This document shows positions 51,574 through 59,900 of a stretch of 64,000 nt of DNA, one piece after another (position 1 is the stretch's first letter; each line of letters starts with the position of its first letter). The notes beneath the pieces are model-generated. The model was given only the letters and a program-made list of their open reading frames with translations. It did no database searches and was not told the DNA's origin. Both the position numbers and the translations under genes were made by a program. The stretch is from Psychrobacillus psychrodurans (lineage in GTDB: Bacteria > Bacillota > Bacilli > Bacillales_A > Planococcaceae), in the NCBI RefSeq assembly GCF_027563345.1, contig NZ_JAMKBK010000015.1; one strand, 5' to 3'.

Positions 51574-51906
51574 TTATGAGATGCTCACTGGATATTTATA
51601 AGTTAAAGCATAATGATAGAACTTCGTATCTGTCTCGTAAAAATCACGACCACTTGAATATGAAAACCCTGCATCCTTCATTAACTGTTTAACTTGTTTA
51701 ACTAACGGAATAAAGTTCCCTTTAGACCACACATCAACTTGTATTGTTGTCTCTGTTTTCTTTAATTCATCATCTGCATGTAATTTTGGTACGTCTATTA
51801 CTTCGAAGAAAGTAACATAAGTCGTAGAAGTACCTGTGTATACCCTAAATTTAACAGGATCAGTAATAGGGGCTAGTGTGGAAAGTATTAAACTATTTAA
51901 ACTCAT
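51574..51906 (-). CDS. tail terminator/completion protein
   Basis: A 110-residue protein resembling the DUF3168/tail-completion group (ILSTLAPITDPVKF, TTIQVDVWSKGNF, YSSGRDFYETDTKFYHYALTY). It caps the tail tube before joining the head. It overlaps the upstream HK97 gp10-like gene by 4 bases. Confidence 0.75.
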   Translation of the reverse strand: MSLNSLILSTLAPITDPVKFRVYTGTSTTYVTFFEVIDVPKLHADDELKKTETTIQVDVWSKGNFIPLVKQVKQLMKDAGFSYSSGRDFYETDTKFYHYALTYKYPVSIS

Positions 51907-52265
51907 AGGTTTAGCCCCCTTCTGATTTCATCTGCCATAATACGTTCAAGAGTTGCTTTTTCACGTTCAAATGCAGGACGCATGAAAGGTTGTGCTGGCA
52001 TCTTAGATGTGCCAAATTCTACAAAGTGAGCACGGAAAGCAGGACCTTGTTGTGAAGGACCTACAAAAACTTCCCCCCCCATCGCATCACTCTTGGTTAT
52101 TGACTCTTTTAATGCTCCTGTTTTAACTGGAACAGAATCAATAATAGCATTCTGTAAATGTTCTCCTGCTGCTTCTAGTGCTTTCTTTTCTACGCTTGTT
52201 CTGTTGGAAAGGTTAGCTAGTTGGCGTTGTAAATCTGCTAACCCTTCAAAGGTTATATTAGCCAT
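51903..52265 (-). CDS. HK97 gp10-like head-tail component
   Basis: A 120-residue protein with FEGLADLQRQLANL and the typical VPVKTGALKESI and FVEFGTSKMPAQPFMRPAFE words of the HK97-gp10 family. ATG at 52265 overlaps the upstream gene's stop by 8 bases (ATGGCTAA); a longer frame to 52349 lies inside that gene. Confidence 0.85.
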   Translation of the reverse strand: MANITFEGLADLQRQLANLSNRTSVEKKALEAAGEHLQNAIIDSVPVKTGALKESITKSDAMGGEVFVGPSQQGPAFRAHFVEFGTSKMPAQPFMRPAFEREKATLERIMADEIRRGLNL

Positions 52266-52578
52266 GTTCAACAGCTCTCTTCTCACACGACAACTCAATA
52301 AATTCACCTTTTTTATATGTTCTAACAATTCGATAAGGCTCTTTCTCAAAAATTAACGATTCTTCCCCTTGGTAATCAACAGACCGAATTTTAAAAGTTA
52401 CTGCAATTAGATACCCTGCTTGTGAAGCTTGATAGAATTCACTCGAATTAACTGGAAGCTCATTTGCGAAAACATCCCCACCAACAATTTCTATATTTGC
52501 TGGGAAACCATCTTCATCTTCTCCCTTTCCAATGGATACTAAATTAATAACTTCAGACCATCGGCTCACGATAATCAC
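52258..52578 (-). CDS. head closure protein
   Basis: A 106-residue beta-barrel-like protein with the pattern of SPP1 gp16-type head closure proteins: VFANELPVNSSEFYQASQAGY, ESLIFEKEPYRIVRT. It overlaps the connector gene upstream by 26 bases and the gp10-like gene downstream. Confidence 0.8.
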   Translation of the reverse strand: MIIVSRWSEVINLVSIGKGEDEDGFPANIEIVGGDVFANELPVNSSEFYQASQAGYLIAVTFKIRSVDYQGEESLIFEKEPYRIVRTYKKGEFIELSCEKRAVEHG

Positions 52579-52846
52579 CCGCCAAACTCAAATGTTGTTT
52601 TAGCATTACATAGGAATCTCTAAACCTATCTGCATCCATATTTTCATAACCAAAGTTAGCTTTGCAATACGTAATTAATGCACGTTTTATAAGTGGATCT
52701 ATAGTTATTGTATCTGTTTGGTCTTTAAAATAAATACCAGCAAGTCTTAAATCAGACTTGCCAGCATCTATTAGATCATTCACTTCATCATCATAAGTTG
52801 TGGAAGAAACTCGTAAAGCTTTTTTTACATCATCAAGTAAAGGCAT
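52553..52846 (-). CDS. head-tail connector protein
   Basis: A 97-residue helical protein of the gp6/gp15 adaptor type (LDDVKKALRVSSTTYDDEVN, LIDAGKSDLRLAGI, IKRALITYCKANFG). It sits under the portal as a ring. Its start is directly after the upstream small gene's stop. Confidence 0.82.
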   Translation of the reverse strand: MPLLDDVKKALRVSSTTYDDEVNDLIDAGKSDLRLAGIYFKDQTDTITIDPLIKRALITYCKANFGYENMDADRFRDSYVMLKQHLSLAGDYREPMV

Positions 52847-52848
52847 AA

Positions 52849-53094
52849 TTATTCACTTTCTTTCTTGCTAGGCTGCCGTTTAGCTTTTTCTTCTTTCTTT
52901 ACGGTGGTTGTTTTCGTTCCCGTACTTTTGAGAAAACCTTCTTTAACAAGATATTCAGTCCACTCTTTATTATCGGATTCATAAACTTTCCCAGCTTCAT
53001 ATACTTTTAAAGCTAACACCTGTTTAGAAGTAAGCCCTTTAAGTTCTTTTCCTTCACGATCTCTAAACCGTTTCAGAATATTAAATTTACCCAT
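52849..53094 (-). CDS. small head-region protein
   Basis: An 81-residue basic protein with a Lys-rich tail (TTVKKEEKAKRQPSKK) and a central segment KVYEAGKVYESDNKEW. Proteins like this are common between capsid and connector genes; function unknown. Confidence 0.65.
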   Translation of the reverse strand: MGKFNILKRFRDREGKELKGLTSKQVLALKVYEAGKVYESDNKEWTEYLVKEGFLKSTGTKTTTVKKEEKAKRQPSKKESE

Positions 53095-53111
53095 TTAAAC
53101 ATCCCCTTTCA

Positions 53112-54242
53112 TTATGGAGTTGCTACACCAACAGTGATAAGTGCTCCGGCTTTGTCGTTAGTTAAGGTACCTTCTGCGATAGCGAAACCAGCGATAGTAT
53201 GAACATGCGTTTTGATGTTTTTATCACGCTCTAGCATAATGTCTTGAACTACGTTGTAAACGAATTGAGACGGATCAAGAATTAATACTTCACCTTCTGC
53301 TAAAGCATCCTCTTCTTTAATTCCTTTTCCTAAGATTTGTCCAGAAATTGCTTCTTGGTAATTAGGAATGAACGAAAGTTTTGTATCCGCATCTGTCATA
53401 TTTGCGATACTTCCATAAAAAGTTGCATTGTTCGCATAAACATTTACTCGTCCAGCTTTTTTTAATAAACCAAGACCGCTGAAGAAATCTTTTATAGACA
53501 AAGTTCCAGGAGTAACTGCATTAATTTTGTTTGTTGTCGCTAAATCAACTTTAATTTGTGCCACGATATCACGAGTCATAGCTGCGCCAATTCGATCAGA
53601 AATTTCTTTTACTAGATATTGTTCAAATGCAGGAATTGACATTTTACCTAGACGATATGAAAAGTCGACATGTTTAGAGAAATCTTTACCAGATAGAGTT
53701 ACGTTAACAAATGTGTTTTCTTCATCTGCATTTGCAACACCTTCTGCTACCTGTGCAGCGTCACCAGCAACAATAGCTGTATGTTTAACGATTGAAATAA
53801 CAGTACCTGTACGTAACACTTGAACGTCTTTCAATAATGGATGAGCTTCTTCCATGGTTGAATATATTTTGTTTTGTAATTCAGTAGGAATTACTTCCCC
53901 TGTATTTTCAGTTGTGTGGATAAATGCTCTTTTTTCTAATTCAGTTAATTCTTCATTTAATAATTTTTTTAGAAAAGCGTTACGATATTCCACTGAGCCT
54001 TCATTAAGTTCTTTATCCATTTTTTTACGCTCCTCTAAATCAAATGTTTTGGTTGGTGTTAATTCCATTGAAGCTACAGTACTGATTAAGGTTTTACGTT
54101 TTTCAATTTTAGCGTTAATTGCCTGACGTTCCTCTTTTAATTCTGTAATTTCAGTATCAAGAGCCTCTAAGTCTGCCCCGTCATTTTCTAACTCCACAGA
54201 AATAGCTGCCATACGTTTTTCAATCTCTTTTAATCTAGTCAT
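53112..54242 (-). CDS. major capsid protein, HK97 fold
   Basis: A 376-residue HK97-type capsid protein. The N-terminal about 105 residues are a charged coiled coil (scaffolding delta domain, EKRMAAISVELENDGADLEA), expected to be cut off by the protease. The core begins around HTTENTGEVIPTELQNKI and shows DFSKHVDFSYRLGKMSIPA and AVTPGTLSIKDF. ATG lies 1 base past the protease stop. Confidence 0.92.
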   Translation of the reverse strand: MTRLKEIEKRMAAISVELENDGADLEALDTEITELKEERQAINAKIEKRKTLISTVASMELTPTKTFDLEERKKMDKELNEGSVEYRNAFLKKLLNEELTELEKRAFIHTTENTGEVIPTELQNKIYSTMEEAHPLLKDVQVLRTGTVISIVKHTAIVAGDAAQVAEGVANADEENTFVNVTLSGKDFSKHVDFSYRLGKMSIPAFEQYLVKEISDRIGAAMTRDIVAQIKVDLATTNKINAVTPGTLSIKDFFSGLGLLKKAGRVNVYANNATFYGSIANMTDADTKLSFIPNYQEAISGQILGKGIKEEDALAEGEVLILDPSQFVYNVVQDIMLERDKNIKTHVHTIAGFAIAEGTLTNDKAGALITVGVATP

Positions 54243-54243
54243 T

Positions 54244-54843
54244 TTATAATTCCTCCAGTTTTAGTTTTAGTTTTAATTTCATCTTGCGCCGCTCTAACGA
54301 CTCCCGTTTCTCTACTTCAATCACTCCGTCAAAGTAGGAACGAGCGGATATTTCAGTATCTTGGTTCGCTGGGATGCTTACCGCTGATACATCATATAGT
54401 TTTTTGACCTTCTTAATGGTTCTAGTACGTGTTTCTCGGTTATATTCCTCTTCAGCCACAGTGAAAGCCCATGACATTCGAGTAACTAAACCACTGCTGA
54501 TTTCTTCATACAGTTCTTTACTAGAGGACGACTTACCTAAATCAGCGCAAACAAAAAGACCGTAATCATCGGTCTCAACTAATAAAGTGTTATTCGAATT
54601 TCTTGCCAATACTTTTCCTTCATGATCATATTGTAAAATGACGTCACTTACATCAGCACCAACTAATGCGTGGCGATCAATGACCTCATAGAATTTAATG
54701 CCATCCATTTCATAAAGTTCATATGGTTTGTTAAAAACACATGCATATCCCTCTACGTAATGTTCACTAGATATCCGTTTCTGTTGTTCCTGTGGTTGCA
54801 ATATCGCTAGATTCCGATATTCCCTGTTTTTCACTAACGGCAA
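54244..54843 (-). CDS. HK97-type prohead protease
   Basis: A 199-residue serine protease of the U35 family: VEGYACVFNKPYELYEM, ALVGADVSDVILQYDHEG (catalytic His), MSWAFTVAEEEY (catalytic Ser) and VSAVSIPANQDT. It removes the capsid delta domain during maturation. The TTG at 54843 is 8 bases after GGGGG; an ATG at 54861 is possible but has no ribosome-binding site. The 5' end overlaps the portal gene by about 77 bases in another frame. Confidence 0.88.
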   Translation of the reverse strand: MPLVKNREYRNLAILQPQEQQKRISSEHYVEGYACVFNKPYELYEMDGIKFYEVIDRHALVGADVSDVILQYDHEGKVLARNSNNTLLVETDDYGLFVCADLGKSSSSKELYEEISSGLVTRMSWAFTVAEEEYNRETRTRTIKKVKKLYDVSAVSIPANQDTEISARSYFDGVIEVEKRESLERRKMKLKLKLKLEEL

Positions 54844-56002
54844 TGTTATCGCCCCCTTCATCGTGTAGTTTATCTACTTCTGTGTATTCTCTACGAATAT
54901 AATATTTATCGCCACCTTCAACATGGGCCATATTCCAAATATCCATTACACCGTTTCTGTTAATCATACCTCGGTCAAATAGTTGTGTAGACACTTGTAA
55001 TTTGGTTGTATTAGAGGCATATTGCATGCGATTTGCAGTGAAAAAAATTTGATTACCGTAAGCTAATTCATTTTTCGTAAACGTCATATTAGACATTACC
55101 AAGCTTAACTGTATAGCGAAAGGTTCTATCTTACCTTCATAAAAAGCATTCCATTCGTCCTCGTTATAACTGTTTTGAAGTATTTTTTCATTTGTTCCAA
55201 AATAATTAAAGACATTGTTTTGTATTAACTTCATTTGTTCAGCGTCAACAATGAACGGTTTACTGTCTATTTGCTTTACTTCTGAATATTTAGTGTCAAA
55301 CATCATTAATCCTGAAGAATTATCTGCACTAAGATTATCTGCTGAAAAGCGATCTCTTTCTTTTTTAATATCTTCAGACCTTGTATTAGTACCAAGCTTA
55401 GCCATAAATCGAATCATAGCAGATTGTTTTATACCTTCTTCAATACCTTGTTTTTGAATGTCTAATAGATTCAAAGTTGGCATTAATGCCTCATTACCAT
55501 CTCCAAAGAAATCATCTTTGTACTGATATTGTGTTAATATCCCAACTCGACTTAATTCAATAGCAGCTTTATTTCCATTTGCGAACGTGTATCGTAACCA
55601 AGGCTCACCTTGGGCTTCTACTACTTCTGTACTTTGCGGAAGTATTGGGTAATATCCGATAATTGTTTCATAATCATCTGCATACAGAGGTATAATAAAG
55701 GATGTTGTATTGACACTAAGTATAGTAGCTAGCCGATAAATAAATTTTGAAGTATCCATATATTCATTTGGCTTAAATTGCAAGGTTTTCTCTAAATTTT
55801 TATAAGCAGTACCTTTTATTTCTGGTTTTAATTTACTGCAAGAATTCGCAAAGCTGTGAATGGCCGCTCTAGTTAGTTCCATTTCGTAAATGCCGCCTGC
55901 GTAAGTAGTAAACGCTGGTGAATATGCACTAAGTGTTTTAAAATAACCCTCTATCTTTTTTTCTTCTGCCTTTTTTGGAAATATCTTCTCAAACAATCCC
56001 AA
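54767..56002 (-). CDS. portal protein, HK97 family
   Basis: A 411-residue portal protein: LEKTLQFKPNEYMDTSKFIYR, YYPILPQSTEVVE, GLMMFDTKYSEVKQI and YNEDEWNAFYEGKIEPFAIQ are typical of the HK97 portal core. It forms the 12-mer gate for DNA entry. GGAGGTG precedes ATG. Its tail is acidic and overlaps the protease gene. Confidence 0.92.
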   Translation of the reverse strand: MGLFEKIFPKKAEEKKIEGYFKTLSAYSPAFTTYAGGIYEMELTRAAIHSFANSCSKLKPEIKGTAYKNLEKTLQFKPNEYMDTSKFIYRLATILSVNTTSFIIPLYADDYETIIGYYPILPQSTEVVEAQGEPWLRYTFANGNKAAIELSRVGILTQYQYKDDFFGDGNEALMPTLNLLDIQKQGIEEGIKQSAMIRFMAKLGTNTRSEDIKKERDRFSADNLSADNSSGLMMFDTKYSEVKQIDSKPFIVDAEQMKLIQNNVFNYFGTNEKILQNSYNEDEWNAFYEGKIEPFAIQLSLVMSNMTFTKNELAYGNQIFFTANRMQYASNTTKLQVSTQLFDRGMINRNGVMDIWNMAHVEGGDKYYIRREYTEVDKLHDEGGDNIAVSEKQGISESSDIATTGTTETDI

Positions 56003-56017
56003 TATGTCTCACCTCCT

Positions 56018-57703
56018 TTAAATCATATTTTCATAATCACTGTATTTGTCATTGAAAATAACGTAAGCATTTAACATAGCGGCTGTACCATCTATACGTC
56101 TTCTTTGATTTCTTCCTTTGTGAGGTTGGATGTTGTTATTTTTATCGATTTCAACTGATGTATTAGTTAAGCACCACTTTGTTATCGGATTGTTTTCATA
56201 ATTTATCTTTTTGGCTTCAAGATCTGCACCTAGTGTTTTCATTGGTGCTGATAAAGTCTTTTTGCCTTGAATAACAGGAATCATTGATTCTTGTCCAAAA
56301 TTATTTTGCATATCTTCTACCCAATACTTAGCAGACCAACCATCATAACCAACCCAAGATATATATACGTCATACTCTGTTTGTAATTCTTGGAACCATT
56401 CAGTTACAAATTTGTGATGTACCGTATTTCCTGGAGTGGTTCTGAGTAACCCCATATCTCTCCAAATGTTATAAGGTATTTTGTCTTCTGTTGTTCTTAA
56501 TTCCAATAAGTCTTCTGGAAGCCAATACATGTGTTTAACATAAACTGTGCTATCTCCAGGAACTTGGAACATTGCACATGCTGCAGTTAAATCTACAGTA
56601 CTTGATAAATCTGCACCACCAATTGCATAACGTGGTTTTAACTCTTTAATATCAAATGTTTCTTGATTATTAATTTGTTCAAATGTCAGCCACGCTTCAG
56701 AAGAAGTTTCCCGTATATTAAAATCCTTTGTCAGTAAGTTCTTTACCAACAAAGGATTTTCTTTAGCTTTTTCAACTTTACGTTTTAATTCATCATGGTT
56801 TTTAATGGTCCCTAGTCCTGGATTAGCCTTTTGCCAACAATCCTCTTCTGTCCATTCTTCTCGCTTGTCCAATTCATAAATTAATGCTAGAACTCTATCA
56901 TCATGATAACCTTCAGGATCACTGTAGCCGTTAATAATTTTTTCAGCTTCTTCATATTTAATATCGAAGATACCTTCACGAATAGTACCAGCAGTAGTTG
57001 TAATAATGGATATAGGTTGTTCCCTTGCACTCATACCATCAATGATAACGTTATATAAGTTTACATCTAAGATGGCATGTAATTCATCAATTAAAGAACA
57101 ATGAGGGTTTAAACCATCAAGGGTATTACTATCACTTGATAATGGTCTAAATGATCCGTCATTAAAATCTGTAATTAATTCAGCAACTAAAGAACGAACT
57201 CGTTTGTTTAATGCTGGAGATTTCTTAACCATCTTTTTAGCTTCTAGCCAAATGATTTTTGCTTGGTCTTTTTTTGTTGCAGCTGAAACTACTTCTGGCC
57301 CTTTTTCTCCATCGGCCATTAACATATATAAAGCAACAGCAGAACCCCATGCAGATTTCCCGTTTTTACGAGCTACAATCAAAATGAACTCTTTATGCTT
57401 TCTAGTACCATCTATTTTATGAACAAATCCAAACAAGGCGGCAGTCATTGCTTTTTGCCAAAGTTCTAATATAAAAGATTGTCCACCCATTTTACCTTTA
57501 GAATGTTTGCAAAAGTTTTCAACAAATTCCAGTGCGTGATTACCGCGTTTAGGATTGTATTCCCAAATAGAATCTTTATCATAGATGATTCTTACAAGCT
57601 CTTTGTATGTTGATTTCACTTTTAACGAAACAGTAACCTTGCCACTTTCGATTTCATTCCAATATTCTAAAATGGGGTTATATGCTAATGGATATTTAAT
57701 CAC
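56018..57703 (-). CDS. terminase large subunit
   Basis: A 561-residue packaging ATPase-nuclease. The ATPase domain has Walker A VARKNGKSAWGS (about 108-119) and Walker B CSLIDELHA with the catalytic Glu. The nuclease domain starts with IGGADLSSTVDLTA (first Asp of the metal site). It matches the HK97/phi-C31-type Terminase_1 family used by cos phages. Its start overlaps the small subunit's stop by 8 bases. Confidence 0.93.
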   Translation of the reverse strand: MIKYPLAYNPILEYWNEIESGKVTVSLKVKSTYKELVRIIYDKDSIWEYNPKRGNHALEFVENFCKHSKGKMGGQSFILELWQKAMTAALFGFVHKIDGTRKHKEFILIVARKNGKSAWGSAVALYMLMADGEKGPEVVSAATKKDQAKIIWLEAKKMVKKSPALNKRVRSLVAELITDFNDGSFRPLSSDSNTLDGLNPHCSLIDELHAILDVNLYNVIIDGMSAREQPISIITTTAGTIREGIFDIKYEEAEKIINGYSDPEGYHDDRVLALIYELDKREEWTEEDCWQKANPGLGTIKNHDELKRKVEKAKENPLLVKNLLTKDFNIRETSSEAWLTFEQINNQETFDIKELKPRYAIGGADLSSTVDLTAACAMFQVPGDSTVYVKHMYWLPEDLLELRTTEDKIPYNIWRDMGLLRTTPGNTVHHKFVTEWFQELQTEYDVYISWVGYDGWSAKYWVEDMQNNFGQESMIPVIQGKKTLSAPMKTLGADLEAKKINYENNPITKWCLTNTSVEIDKNNNIQPHKGRNQRRRIDGTAAMLNAYVIFNDKYSDYENMI

Positions 57704-58058
57704 GACTATTCACATAGGTCTCGAACCCATCATCCATTAAGTTGACAACTTCTTTTGGGAATAAGTTAATTAATAATTGTTTCGTTGAATTATATTTAGG
57801 AATCATATCGTTATATTGTTTCAAAGATCTGTTAATCACTTCAATTGAATAACCACCTTGATCCATTTCCACAATAATATCTTCACGATTAACATTATCT
57901 TTTAATTTTTCCATTGTAACTCGCATGAAAGCTAAGTCTCTAATTGGCCCAATTGCCAATGCCTTTTTATTCTCATCTAACTCTTCGATAATTCCTGTAA
58001 GTCTTTTGATCTCTTTGTTAATATCTCTTACTTCTGGAAGAGTCTTTTTAGTTACCAA
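57696..58058 (-). CDS. terminase small subunit, P27 family
   Basis: A 120-residue DNA-binding protein: DINKEIKRLTGIIEELDENK, LAFMRVTMEKLKDNVN and YNSTKQLLINLFP agree with the P27/phage terminase small subunit pattern. It recognises the packaging site. TTG at 58058 is 6 bases after AAGGTGGTG; the in-frame GTG codons at 58070 and 58067 overlap the ribosome-binding site. Confidence 0.8.
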   Translation of the reverse strand: MVTKKTLPEVRDINKEIKRLTGIIEELDENKKALAIGPIRDLAFMRVTMEKLKDNVNREDIIVEMDQGGYSIEVINRSLKQYNDMIPKYNSTKQLLINLFPKEVVNLMDDGFETYVNSRD

Positions 58059-58070
58059 TAAAAACACCAC

Positions 58071-58195
58071 CTTTTTTCTGAAAACCGTCGAGTTTTTGGG
58101 TGGGGGGTACTTTTGAAAACCGCCTGTGCGTTCTCTGAAGCTCCTCCTCCGGTCCTTTTGAATTTATTTTTTATTTTTTTGAAGGGGGGGATTAG
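58071..58195. other. probable cos (packaging) region
   Basis: A gene-free gap between the HNH endonuclease and small terminase genes. It contains GGGTGGGGGGTAC near 58098-58110, GAAGGGGGGG near 58182, two copies of TGAAAACCG (at 58079 and 58113) and a GC-rich block, all unlike the AT-rich phage DNA. HNH-TerS-TerL phages cut their DNA at cos next to these genes. The exact nick points cannot be read. Confidence 0.5.
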
Positions 58196-58209
58196 AAAAT
58201 AATAAATAT

Positions 58210-58512
58210 TTATTTCTTTGGAATTAAATTTCCGTTTGAATCGAACATCACATCATCACGAGTGACTTCTGTACTTCCAAATGTTTTCTTGTTGTGACAA
58301 GATGTGCAAAGGAACTGAAGGTTATCATGATTCAGTGTAATGTTAGGATCAATAATGTTGTTGATGTTTATCTCTTCGATGTGATCGAGAATGTAACCAG
58401 GTTCTTCACAGTGTTCGCACAATCCGTATACAGTTGGAATGTAAGACTCTCTACACAATCGCCATGCTTTGCTCTTATAGAACTTCTTGGCTATCTCCGT
58501 ATGCTGTAACAT
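58210..58512 (-). CDS. HNH endonuclease
   Basis: A 100-residue HNH nuclease: CEHC (zinc), ILDHIEEIN (catalytic His pair region), NLQFLCTSCHNKKT (second zinc pair and final His). In cos phages the HNH protein next to the terminase genes is needed for cutting at cos. It overlaps the upstream gene by 38 bases. Confidence 0.9.
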   Translation of the reverse strand: MLQHTEIAKKFYKSKAWRLCRESYIPTVYGLCEHCEEPGYILDHIEEININNIIDPNITLNHDNLQFLCTSCHNKKTFGSTEVTRDDVMFDSNGNLIPKK

Positions 58513-58792
58513 GATTAATCACCAAATCATTTAATTTATTTTGTTGTTCGTTTCGAATCTCGATAAGTCTTACATACAACTTTGTTAGTTGGTGCTTTCG
58601 CTTTGTATGTTTACATATCTTTAAGGCTATCTCAGCTCTTGCAATTCGTTCGTCGAGAATAGACAACATTGTTCTTGTCATATATTCTTCGGTGTAACTT
58701 ATCTGATAAACCAATTTTCCTGTTCGTTTATTTATAGCAAGATCTACACTCATTCCATCTGGCAAATTAATACTCCATCCCTCCCTAATCAT
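58475..58792 (-). CDS. phage protein of unknown function
   Basis: A 105-residue charged protein with a helical core MLSILDERIARAEIALKICK. Not recognised. The ATG at 58792 has no ribosome-binding site; a TTG at 58765, 7 bases after ATGGAG, may be the true start. It overlaps the HNH gene in another frame. Confidence 0.6.
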   Translation of the reverse strand: MIREGWSINLPDGMSVDLAINKRTGKLVYQISYTEEYMTRTMLSILDERIARAEIALKICKHTKRKHQLTKLYVRLIEIRNEQQNKLNDLVINHVTAYGDSQEVL

Positions 58793-58903
58793 ATTTGCTA
58801 TTCAAGTGATAGCTCACAGATAATGGATCACCATTCCCTTTCTCGATTTGACTTATCAGTATTCAAGAATGACTCACCACCTTTTATGTATTTTTATTAA
58901 TAA

Positions 58904-58995
58904 GAATCAGGTGAGGATTTGCACCTCACATAGCTCCTCGGTCCCTCATTGCGGAAAGCCTTTCCCGAAGCGTCTACCTATTCCGCCACTGATTC
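58904..58995 (-). ncRNA. tRNA-Leu-like element with abnormal anticodon region
   Basis: Minus strand, 92 bases. Acceptor arms GAATCAG/CTGATTC pair fully; the D arm TGGCGGAATAGGTAGACGC is that of bacterial leucine tRNAs; the T arm GTGAGG-TGCAAAT-CCTCAC has 6 pairs. The middle (about 40 bases) does not form a normal 5+7+5 anticodon arm: the best local hairpin has a 4-base loop. The discriminator is T and CCA is not encoded. Probably a decayed or deliberately altered tRNA rather than a working decoder. Confidence 0.6.
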
Positions 58996-59001
58996 ACAAT
59001 A

Positions 59002-59039
59002 GAAAAAGCACCTAGGTATAATACCTAAGTGCTTTTTTA
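59002..59039. terminator. terminator upstream of the tRNA-like element
   Basis: Long near-perfect palindrome: AAAAAGCAC.TAGGTAT with ATACCTA.GTGCTTTTTT. It separates the rinA-like gene from the late operon and the tRNA-like element. Confidence 0.85.
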
Positions 59040-59220
59040 GCGTGGAAGACTAACAATTTTATGAAGATCCTGTTTCTTTTTCTTTCACAAGAATTACTGT
59101 AGCAGAATTAGTATTTCTTGTTATTTCTCTTACAATATCAATATATCATGGTTTTATATGCCAAAAGTGACATGAAAGTGACATGTTTCGTTTTATGGTG
59201 GTACTGCAACATTAATACTT
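59040..59220. other. gap that should hold the late promoter
   Basis: About 180 AT-rich bases without a gene between a small zinc-ribbon gene and the terminator. The direct repeat GTGACATG-AAA-GTGACATG (plus strand, 59168-59187) could be a binding site for the RinA-like activator. No clear -35/-10 pair was seen. Confidence 0.35.
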
Positions 59221-59310
59221 CTATTCTTTTAACGTTTCCTTTCTATTACAATCGCATATAGTAATTGGGTAAAATATATCTATTTGTTCTCCACAAATAT
59301 CACAATACAA
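59221..59310 (-). CDS. 29-aa zinc-ribbon-like peptide
   Basis: Starts at TTG 59310, 8 bases after AAGGAG: MYCDICGEQIDIFYPITICD, then CNRKETLKE. The CxxC and CxC pairs suit a single zinc ion. It follows the rinA-like gene by about 33 bases. Function unknown. Confidence 0.5.
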   Translation of the reverse strand: MYCDICGEQIDIFYPITICDCNRKETLKE

Positions 59311-59343
59311 CGTGGTCACTCCTTCGCAATTTGTGTCTACGAT

Positions 59344-59763
59344 CTATCTCCAACCCAATTGCTCACCAACAGCTTGTACAACTTCATCTCGCCAACGGTA
59401 TGCTTGACGTTTACTTATGTGTAAATCTAATGCAATACCTTCCCATGACTTCAGTTGTGGCTTTGTCCAATACTTCAAGCGGATTAATTTCTTTCTCCCA
59501 TCATCACACAAGTTATATACATGCTCGACTGCTAAAGCCACTCGTTCTAATTCTTGTAACTGTCTATCCATAGTTAATCGAGTAGCGTATCTTTCCACAG
59601 TTGATGATGGAAGTGTTGGACTTGATGGCATGCCTTCTTCTCTTGGTGGATTAGACATCAATTCCTCACGTCTTTCTTTGATTCGTTTCAATGTGTCGTG
59701 ATAATCATATATTTCGGCTTCAATGTGTTTTATTGTGCCTGATCTAAGTTTTATTGCTGCCAT
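59344..59763 (-). CDS. RinA-like phage transcriptional activator
   Basis: A 139-residue protein with the pattern of the RinA/ArpU-like late activators: an N-terminal coiled coil (HIEAEIYDYHDTLKRIKERR), ATRLTMDRQLQELERV, and a C-terminal sigma-70-like helix-turn-helix (LIRLKYWTK, WEGIALDLHISKRQAYRWRD). It should switch on the late operon to its left. AGAGG precedes ATG. Confidence 0.82.
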   Translation of the reverse strand: MAAIKLRSGTIKHIEAEIYDYHDTLKRIKERREELMSNPPREEGMPSSPTLPSSTVERYATRLTMDRQLQELERVALAVEHVYNLCDDGRKKLIRLKYWTKPQLKSWEGIALDLHISKRQAYRWRDEVVQAVGEQLGWR

Positions 59764-59767
59764 GTTA

Positions 59768-59899
59768 TCACCTCTCCATCATTCTGTCGTATTCCTTTTC
59801 TAACTCCTTATCAGTCAGATTGCGGAAATAGGATTCCGTTTTATTTCTGGATAGTTCGGTCAACGTTACGATTAGAAATTCTCTATCTTCTCGACTCAT
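59768..59899 (-). CDS. 43-aa small phage protein (BH0509-like)
   Basis: Starts MSREDREFLIVTLTELSR and ends YDRMMER, a short helical protein like the BH0509 family seen in Bacillus phages. The frame ends inside the ribosome-binding site of the RinA-like gene. Its own site is weak (AGG at 8 bases). Confidence 0.6.
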   Translation of the reverse strand: MSREDREFLIVTLTELSRNKTESYFRNLTDKELEKEYDRMMER

Positions 59900-59900
59900 A

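Noticed and set aside
54767..54861. Frameshift or fusion of portal and prohead protease
   Set aside because: Both genes have their own start signals and complete family ends; overlap of these two genes is common in HK97-type phages.
58904..58995. Calling the tRNA-like element a functional tRNA-Leu
   Set aside because: No 7-base anticodon loop with T33 and a Leu anticodon could be folded; discriminator base and CCA do not fit.
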